This document shows positions 52,224 through 57,200 of a DNA stretch of 57,200 bases, piece by piece. The notes below the pieces were generated by a model, which saw only the letters and a program-made list of their open reading frames with translations, was not told the DNA's origin and did no database searches. This DNA comes from Actinomycetota bacterium (GTDB lineage Bacteria > Actinomycetota > Acidimicrobiia > Acidimicrobiales > Aldehydirespiratoraceae). The stretch spans positions 1-57,200 of the forward strand of contig JAPOHW010000007.1 of assembly GCA_029979265.1 (NCBI GenBank). The letters run 5' to 3'. The translations under genes were made by a program, and so were the position numbers. Every line of letters begins with the position of its first letter. Positions within the stretch are counted from its first letter, which is position 1.

Positions 52224-52964
52224 TTACCTCTCCTCCTGTGATGCCCAGTCGACCGGTCGCTCGGCCGGCACGGTTGTGACGACATGGCCTGCGTCAGGGT
52301 GGGCCCCTTCGACGAACCACGTCGATCCACTGCCGGCGAGGCGGGGCTGCTGATCAGTCGCATCGGCAAGTTCGTCACGCCACCGCACCAGTTCTGGCGC
52401 AACGACCAGGGCAGCCGGCTCGAGATCGTTCCCATTGGCACCCACTGGTCCCCCCATGTCGTCCCAGGCGCGGTAGACCGCCGGGGTCGAGCAGAACACA
52501 GGCGGCGTGACCAGTGTGAAGGTCTGCTCGACGAACGGCAGCGGTGCAACATGGTCACCGATGCCGGTGACCCGAGCGCGGCCACCCACCAAACAGAACG
52601 CGACGTCGGCACCGAGCACAGCCGCAGCTTCGAGATCGGTGAATCCGGCCCAGCGCAGGATCGCCGCGGCATCTGCCGACCCGCCACCCAGACCCGCTCC
52701 GGCAGGGATGCGCTTGGTGATCGTGACGGCCGCGTCACGATCGATGAGCCGCAGTGCCCGCACGACGAGATTGTCACGATCGGGACCGATCGAGTCGCCT
52801 CGGGCCGGGCCCTCGATCACCAACCCCGAACCACTGCGGACATCGAGCGTGTCATGGAAATCGAGCGTCACCATCTCGGCGTCGATCAGGTGATAGCCGT
52901 CATGGCGCAGGCCGGTGATGCGAAGACCAAGGGTCAACTTGGCGGGAGCCACGAGCCGGGTCAC
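52224..52964 (-). CDS. ispE: 4-diphosphocytidyl-2-C-methyl-D-erythritol kinase
   Basis: A 246-aa GHMP kinase of the MEP isoprenoid pathway, phosphorylating CDP-methylerythritol. VAPAKLTLGLRITGLRHDGY is the family N-terminus, IPAGAGLGGGSADAAAILRW is the GHMP ATP-binding motif, and LAGSGSTWFVEG the third motif. It is shorter than the usual ~290-300 aa, mainly at the C-terminus. In other Actinobacteria it is directly downstream of ksgA; here an MBL-fold gene on the opposite strand separates them. GTG 52964 lies 6 nt after TAGTCT. Confidence 0.9.
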   Translation of the reverse strand: MTRLVAPAKLTLGLRITGLRHDGYHLIDAEMVTLDFHDTLDVRSGSGLVIEGPARGDSIGPDRDNLVVRALRLIDRDAAVTITKRIPAGAGLGGGSADAAAILRWAGFTDLEAAAVLGADVAFCLVGGRARVTGIGDHVAPLPFVEQTFTLVTPPVFCSTPAVYRAWDDMGGPVGANGNDLEPAALVVAPELVRWRDELADATDQQPRLAGSGSTWFVEGAHPDAGHVVTTVPAERPVDWASQEER

Positions 52965-52970
52965 GCTCGC

Positions 52971-52976
52971 AGACTA
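52971..52976 (-). promoter_or_regulatory. -10 hexamer TAGTCT, overlapping divergent promoter
   Basis: TAGTCT (minus strand) ends 6 nt before GTG 52964 and shares its TA (52975-52976) with the + strand TACGGT. Confidence 0.5.
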
Positions 52977-52980
52977 CGGT
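52975..52980 (+). promoter_or_regulatory. -10 hexamer TACGGT, overlapping divergent promoter
   Basis: TACGGT ends 7 nt before ATG 52988. The start codons of the two genes are separated by 23 nt, as in the mocA and UGSC pairs. Confidence 0.5.
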
Positions 52981-52987
52981 GCCGATC

Positions 52988-53947
52988 ATGGTGCAGCTCG
53001 GTACTCGCCCGTACGAACACGGCCTTCTCGATCTCGGGTCGGACAATTACGCATGGATGCAGCCCGATGGCGGCTGGGGTTGGAGCAATGCCGGCCTGAT
53101 CGTCGACGGGGATCAGGCCCTCCTCGTCGACACCCTGTTCGACCTCCCGCTCACGCGGTCGATGCTCGATTCGATGGCTGCCGCGCTCCCCGGCATCGAC
53201 ATCACCACGCTCGTGAACACCCACAGCAACGGCGACCACTGCAACGGCAACGAGCTCGTGCAGGGTGCGGAGATCATCTGCTCGGTCACCGCCGCCGAAG
53301 AGATGGCACACGAGAACCCCGACATGATGCTCGGTCTGCTCGACGCCGCACCCACCATGGGCGTCATGGGCGAGTTTTTCCTGCACTGTTTCGACCAGTT
53401 CCAGTTCGCCGGAATCAATCGACCCGATCCCGACACGACCTTCTCCGGCGAACTCACCCGGACCGTTGGCGACACCACGGTCAACCTGGTCGAGGTCGGC
53501 CCTGCGCACACCGGCGGCGACATCTTGGTGCACGTGCCGGGTCGTTCCACCGTCTACACCGGCGACATCTTGTTCGTCGAAGGACATCCGATCCTGTGGG
53601 CCGGCTCGATCCCCGACCTGCTCGAAGCGCTGGATCAGATCGTTGCCTGGAATCCGGAGACGATCGTGCCTGGGCACGGGCCAATCACGGATCTCGCCGG
53701 AGTCGCCGAGATCCGTTCCTACTTCGAGTACTGCCACGGTGAGGCGCGTCGCTGCTACGACGCCGGCATGGACATTGCAACCGCAGCAGCCGATGTGTCG
53801 CTCGACCGGTACGCAAACTGGGGTGACGCGGAGCGGATCATCACGATCCTCGACAGCTGTTACCGCGAGTTCGGCGACGAGACCGAACGGTCCGAGATCA
53901 CCACGCTCTTTGCCCAGATGGCGGACGTCTGGGCCGCCAACCGTTAG
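52988..53947 (+). CDS. MBL-fold metallo-hydrolase
   Basis: A 319-aa metallo-beta-lactamase-fold protein. LVNTHSNGDHCNGNELVQ is the metal motif (H-S-N-G-D-H, where the first His-x-His is changed to H-x-N), GPAHTGGDILVHVPGR gives the third His, VYTGDILFVEGHP the Asp, and IVPGHGPITD the last His. Such proteins hydrolyse esters, lactones or thioesters. ATG 52988 is placed 7 nt after a TACGGT hexamer. It is inserted between ksgA and ispE on the opposite strand, and its stop overlaps the ksgA stop. Confidence 0.85.
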   Translation: MVQLGTRPYEHGLLDLGSDNYAWMQPDGGWGWSNAGLIVDGDQALLVDTLFDLPLTRSMLDSMAAALPGIDITTLVNTHSNGDHCNGNELVQGAEIICSVTAAEEMAHENPDMMLGLLDAAPTMGVMGEFFLHCFDQFQFAGINRPDPDTTFSGELTRTVGDTTVNLVEVGPAHTGGDILVHVPGRSTVYTGDILFVEGHPILWAGSIPDLLEALDQIVAWNPETIVPGHGPITDLAGVAEIRSYFEYCHGEARRCYDAGMDIATAAADVSLDRYANWGDAERIITILDSCYREFGDETERSEITTLFAQMADVWAANR

Positions 53948-54762
53948 GAACCGACCCGGGCGTCGGCAAGGCGACCCCAGTCGTCGAGGGAGAGGGTCTC
54001 GGGGCGGGCGGTCGGTTCGACCCCGGCAGCGACGATCGCTGCTTCGTCGACCAGTCCGCCGAGCGATTTGCGGATCATCTTGCGGCGTTGGTTGTACGCA
54101 GCACGCACAAGCGGCTCGATCTCGGCCAACGACGCGTCGATCGGTTGCTGCTCGAACCGCTCGATCCGAACCAGCGCCGACTCGACCCGGGGCCGGGGAT
54201 GAAACACGGTCGGCGGGACCCGACCGACAATCCGGGCCTCACCGTGAAACGCCACCAGCACCGATGGGATACCGATGGCAGCGTCACCGGGGCTGGCAAC
54301 CAGCCGTTCGGCCACCTCGAGTTGGACCATGACGAGCATCGACTCGATCTTCGGAACTCTGCGGAGGAGGTCGAGCACCACGGGGGTAGCCACGTTGTAC
54401 GGGAGATTGGCGACGAGCGACCACCGGTCGCCATCGGCAAGCGTCTCGTCCCAGTCGATCTGCAGGGCATCGCCGACGACGATCTGCACGTCATGGCCTG
54501 CGACGACCTCCCGCAGGACGGGCACGAGATGGTCGTCCATCTCGACAGCGGTCACGCGAGCACCGACGTCGGCCAACGCAAGTGTCAGCGAGCCGAGGCC
54601 CGGTCCGATCTCGATCACCCGGTCACCTTCGCCAACCCCACTCAAGGATGCGATCTTGCGGACCGTGTTGGGATCGATCACGAAGTTCTGACCGAGCGAT
54701 TTCCGAGCCGCTAGGCCGTGGCGGTCGAGAAGCGCTCGGATGTCGGCGCCGGAGTGAGTCAC
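53944..54762 (-). CDS. ksgA: 16S rRNA dimethyladenosine transferase
   Basis: A 272-aa SAM methyltransferase that dimethylates two adjacent adenines in helix 45 of 16S rRNA. KSLGQNFVIDPNTVRKIA and VIEIGPGLGSLTLALAD bind SAM, VTAVEMDDHLVPVL follows, and LVANLPYNVATPVVLDLL contains the NLPY catalytic motif. The C-terminal helical domain is complete. GTG 54762 overlaps the stop of the Rpf-like gene (GTGA). The order tatD-rpf-ksgA is the standard actinobacterial one. Confidence 0.95.
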   Translation of the reverse strand: MTHSGADIRALLDRHGLAARKSLGQNFVIDPNTVRKIASLSGVGEGDRVIEIGPGLGSLTLALADVGARVTAVEMDDHLVPVLREVVAGHDVQIVVGDALQIDWDETLADGDRWSLVANLPYNVATPVVLDLLRRVPKIESMLVMVQLEVAERLVASPGDAAIGIPSVLVAFHGEARIVGRVPPTVFHPRPRVESALVRIERFEQQPIDASLAEIEPLVRAAYNQRRKMIRKSLGGLVDEAAIVAAGVEPTARPETLSLDDWGRLADARVGS

Positions 54763-55400
54763 GATGAGAGGTGGATGCCGCAGTGCGGCCACGAGCTCGC
54801 GCCCTGACGGTCGTACAGGGCCTGGGCCTGCGCGTCCTGATCCTTGACGGATGCGGCGATGGGGTCGACGCCGAAAAGACCCGGGTTGGCAACGCTCGCC
54901 ACCCAGTCCCATGTCGACTGCGAGAACTGGTAAGCACCTCGATATCGGCCGGACAGGCTGACTGCGTCGTAACGCCCTCCTGACTCACACGCACGCAACG
55001 CAGCCCACTGTTCGGCGGTGGGTCCACCGTTGGGCGAGACGGTCACCGCCAGCGCCTCGGGTGGGGCAACGGATGTGGACGTGGTCAGCGGGACGGCCGT
55101 GGTGGTTGTCATCGCTCTGGCGAGCGTGGTGCTGGTTGCGAGTGCAGCCTCCACAGCCGCGGCCTGGTCGGCGTCTGCTGCTGCGGCCTCACGACCGAGT
55201 TCGATGGCTCGGGCGAGATCAGCGGCTCGTCGCTCCTCGCTGGCCACAACCCACGCAGCGGCTCGTTCACTGAAGGTGGCCACATCGACGCCGAGCACGA
55301 TGGTCGACTGACTTGCTGCGGGCACGCTCAGACTCGTCGACACGGCGACCGTCACAGCCACCGACAACCCGACGCGGACACGCCACCGAACTCGGCCCAT
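54759..55400 (-). CDS. Secreted transglycosylase-like (Rpf-type) protein
   Basis: A 213-aa exported protein. Residues 1-~30 are a signal peptide (VGLSVAVTVAVSTSLSVPAA). A helical Ala-rich region and a Thr-rich linker (~95-115) follow. The C-terminal ~75 residues are a lysozyme-like resuscitation-promoting-factor domain: ACESGGRYDA holds catalytic Glu139, GAYQFSQSTWDWVAS is typical, and paired Cys (C138 and the C near the end in WPHCG) can form the domain's disulfide. It cleaves peptidoglycan and aids growth restart. It lies in the rpfB position before ksgA but lacks the DUF348/G5 domains. Confidence 0.9.
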   Translation of the reverse strand: MGRVRWRVRVGLSVAVTVAVSTSLSVPAASQSTIVLGVDVATFSERAAAWVVASEERRAADLARAIELGREAAAADADQAAAVEAALATSTTLARAMTTTTAVPLTTSTSVAPPEALAVTVSPNGGPTAEQWAALRACESGGRYDAVSLSGRYRGAYQFSQSTWDWVASVANPGLFGVDPIAASVKDQDAQAQALYDRQGASSWPHCGIHLSS

Positions 55401-55406
55401 GGAGAA

Positions 55407-55412
55407 ACGCTA
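55407..55412 (-). promoter_or_regulatory. -10 hexamer TAGCGT with -35 TTGCGT, leaderless type
   Basis: TAGCGT (minus strand) ends 6 nt before ATG 55400. TTGCGT lies 17 bp further upstream (minus strand, 55435-55430), the best complete promoter in the window. Confidence 0.58.
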
Positions 55413-55480
55413 CGAGTGCCGTAACACAAACGCAATAGAAGGAGCTGCGCTACCGAGCCGACACGCTGGGTCTGCCCGCC

Positions 55481-56293
55481 TCAGTCGGCCAACAACGCTG
55501 CCTTGGCACCATCGGCCGTGTCGAGGTCGTAGAAGCAGCCTGCGGTCTCCCATGTCGCCGCAGCAACATCGGCAACCTGCACGCCCTTCACCTCGGCGAT
55601 CTTCTCCCCCACGAGAGGGAGAAGCGCAGGTCGATTCGGTTTGCCTCGGTGCGGGACCGGCGCCAGATACGGAGAATCGGTTTCGACCAGCAAACGGTCG
55701 AGCGGGCAGATCACCGCTGCGTCACGAAGGTCTTGACCGCTCGGGAAGGTGACGATGCCGCTGAAGGACACCAGGCAGTTCCGCGCCAATGCCTCCCGAG
55801 CCTCGTCGGGGCCACCGGTGAAACAGTGGAACACGGTTCGCGCCGGCACACCCTCGTGATCGAGAATCTCGAACGTCTCATCCCATGCGGAGCGGGAGTG
55901 AATCACCAGCGGCAGCTGATGACGATGCGCCATCTCGATCTGTGCTTCGAACACCGCCCGTTGGGTCGGACGCGGCGAATGGTCGTAGTGAAAGTCGAGA
56001 CCGGCCTCGCCAACGGCAACCACCTGAGGTAACGAAAGCAAGTCTTCGATCCCGGCGAGCCCCTGCTTCGCGTCGTGCGGGTGCACCCCGGCGGTGGCGT
56101 AGACCCCGACATGCTGGGCTGCAACGGCAGCCATCTGCTGCGACTGTTCGAGATGACACCCGACCGTGACCATGCGGTCGACCCCGGCCGCTCGGGCGAG
56201 CGCAACCTGCTCGGCACCGGCGGCGCCAGCGTCGAGGTGACAGTGCTGATCGATCCAGCGCACGGACGAACCGGTTTCAGCGACTGCTGTCAT
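55481..56293 (-). CDS. tatD: TatD-family metal-dependent DNase
   Basis: A 270-aa TIM-barrel hydrolase. WIDQHCHLDAG has the H-x-H metal pair, VGEAGLDFHYDHSPRPTQR the E-x-G-L-D motif, LPLVIHSRSAWDETFEIL and TVFHCFTGGPDEA the His ligands, and LLVETDSPYLAPVPHRGK the ETD metal Asp. TatD proteins have 3'-5' exonuclease activity and act in DNA repair or quality control. ATG 56293 overlaps the metG end by 17 bp; GTG 56263 is an alternative just before the conserved start. Confidence 0.92.
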   Translation of the reverse strand: MTAVAETGSSVRWIDQHCHLDAGAAGAEQVALARAAGVDRMVTVGCHLEQSQQMAAVAAQHVGVYATAGVHPHDAKQGLAGIEDLLSLPQVVAVGEAGLDFHYDHSPRPTQRAVFEAQIEMAHRHQLPLVIHSRSAWDETFEILDHEGVPARTVFHCFTGGPDEAREALARNCLVSFSGIVTFPSGQDLRDAAVICPLDRLLVETDSPYLAPVPHRGKPNRPALLPLVGEKIAEVKGVQVADVAAATWETAGCFYDLDTADGAKAALLAD

Positions 56294-57200
56294 CGGCCAG
56301 CAAGACGTCGAGGTCCACCTTGGAGAACAGAGGTGTCGGCTTCGCAATCGCCGTTCCGGTCGGCACCGGCACCCGCTCCCACGCAGTGACCGGACCGAGC
56401 ACCTCGTCGAGCGCAGCCGAACTGAACGGCACATAGGGCGCAAAGGCCACCCGAACCCCGTTGATGGCGTCCAACGCCGTGCCGAGCACGACCCCACCGC
56501 GCGCTCGATCGTCTTTGACGATCTTCCACGGCTCGGTGGCGTTCAGGTAGGCGTTCACGGCCTGGGCAGCATCCATGGCCGCCCGAAGACCAGCCCGTAG
56601 CTCGACCCTGGCAATGTGGTCGTTCGCACTCGCCAGCGCCTCGTCGACCGCAGCAAGCACTGCATCATCCTCTGCGGTTCGGGCGTCGACCGGCGGTTGC
56701 TCGCCGAAATTCTTGTTGATCATCGACAACACCCGATTGACGAGGTTGCCCCAGGTCGCCACGAGCTCCTCATTGATCCGCCGGGCAATCTCCCCGACCG
56801 AGATCTCGGTGTCGGCCTGCTCCGGGAGACTCGCAGCCAAGGCGTAGCGCAAGCCGTCGACTTGGAACAGTTCGAGTCCCTGATCGATGGTGAGACCGAT
56901 GCCTCGACTCGCCGACGCCTTGCCACCTTTGAAGGTCACATACTGGTTGGCCGGGACGTCGTCGGGCAGATGGATGTCGCGGTCGTAGCCAAGGAGCTGC
57001 GACGGCCAGAACAGGCAGTGAAACGGGATGTTGTCCTTCCCGATGAAGTACACGTGGCGACTGTCGGGGTTGTACCACCAGTGCCGCCAGCGGTCGGTAT
57101 CTGCACTGTTGCTCGCCCACTCCTGGCTTGCCGACAGATAGCCGATGACCGCGTCGTACCAGACATAGATGCGCTTGCCGGGGCCGAGGTCGTCAACCGG
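56277..57200 (-). CDS. metG: Methionyl-tRNA synthetase, C-terminal part (cut by window end)
   Basis: The frame is open to the right edge and shows the last 307 residues. PVDDLGPGKRIYVWYDAVIG and FIGKDNIPFHCLFWPSQLLG are class I MetRS catalytic-domain motifs. The KMSKS-equivalent loop reads GGKASASRGIG, so Lys and the Ser positions are kept but the second Lys is Ala. The helical anticodon-binding domain follows (YLNATEPWKIVKDD). The N-terminal HIGH motif lies outside. It is followed by tatD with overlap. Confidence 0.95.
   Translation of the reverse strand, partial: PVDDLGPGKRIYVWYDAVIGYLSASQEWASNSADTDRWRHWWYNPDSRHVYFIGKDNIPFHCLFWPSQLLGYDRDIHLPDDVPANQYVTFKGGKASASRGIGLTIDQGLELFQVDGLRYALAASLPEQADTEISVGEIARRINEELVATWGNLVNRVLSMINKNFGEQPPVDARTAEDDAVLAAVDEALASANDHIARVELRAGLRAAMDAAQAVNAYLNATEPWKIVKDDRARGGVVLGTALDAINGVRVAFAPYVPFSSAALDEVLGPVTAWERVPVPTGTAIAKPTPLFSKVDLDVLLADDSSR

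Overview
The window is a continuous stretch of high-GC, gene-dense bacterial chromosome with no rRNA, CRISPR array, phage or insertion sequence that I could recognise. The gene order metG-tatD-rpf-like-ksgA-ispE, then prs-rplY-pth-mfd-(ppiC)-mazG-eno-ftsB-(insert)-DUF501-ppx, is the order known from Actinobacteria such as Mycobacterium. The bS22 mini-protein and the maleylpyruvate-isomerase-type (mycothiol-linked) fold protein agree with that phylum. The marine-style catabolic content (DmdA-like enzyme, sulfatase, Atu-like acyl-CoA carboxylase cluster, UGSC selenoprotein) suggests an uncultured-type Acidimicrobiia relative (Ilumatobacter-like); that last step is inference.

Layout. 1-6.9 kb: four glycosyltransferases and a TupA-like ATP-grasp ligase, all on +, probably a surface glycan/peptide locus. 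6.9-9 kb: XRE regulator, tRNA-Leu(UAA), a conserved small protein and a standalone Fe-S PD-(D/E)XK nuclease. 9-18.6 kb: MFS exporter, phytanoyl-CoA-dioxygenase-like enzyme, enoyl-CoA hydratase, a phosphohistidine-domain protein, VOC enzyme, sulfatase, small membrane protein and a MASE1-CHASE-GGDEF diguanylate cyclase. 18.7-23.7 kb: a neighbourhood centred on a selenocysteine gene (UGSC family, in-frame TGA at 21914-21916 followed by a hairpin), with a companion DGLP-type protein, a DmdA/GcvT-like protein, a transglutaminase-like protein, an SDR and a GNAT. 23.7-34.4 kb: a long minus-strand operon (acyl-CoA carboxylase beta and alpha, AtuA, TetR, possible 39-aa ORF, enoyl-CoA hydratase, acyl-CoA dehydrogenase, CYP153-like P450, nitronate monooxygenase), probably oxidising a branched or terpenoid chain. 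34.5-36.7 kb: MFS protein with a possible 39-codon leader ORF, and a TIGR03084-type protein. 36.7-43.4 kb: ppx and DUF501, separated from ftsB/eno by molybdenum-hydroxylase accessory genes (mocA-like, coxG, xdhC), a DUF6941-like protein, a 48-aa ORF and an Lrp regulator. 43.5-57.2 kb: core translation, DNA repair and envelope genes ending in a partial metG.

Regulatory style. Many starts that are not translationally coupled lie 6-8 nt downstream of a TANNNT -10 hexamer, as expected for leaderless mRNAs, which are common in Actinobacteria. Three divergent gene pairs share one compact geometry: the start codons are exactly 23 nt apart and the two -10 hexamers overlap on a common TA. Inside operons, ATGA/GTGA overlaps dominate. 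No stretch longer than about 250 bases lacks an annotated gene.
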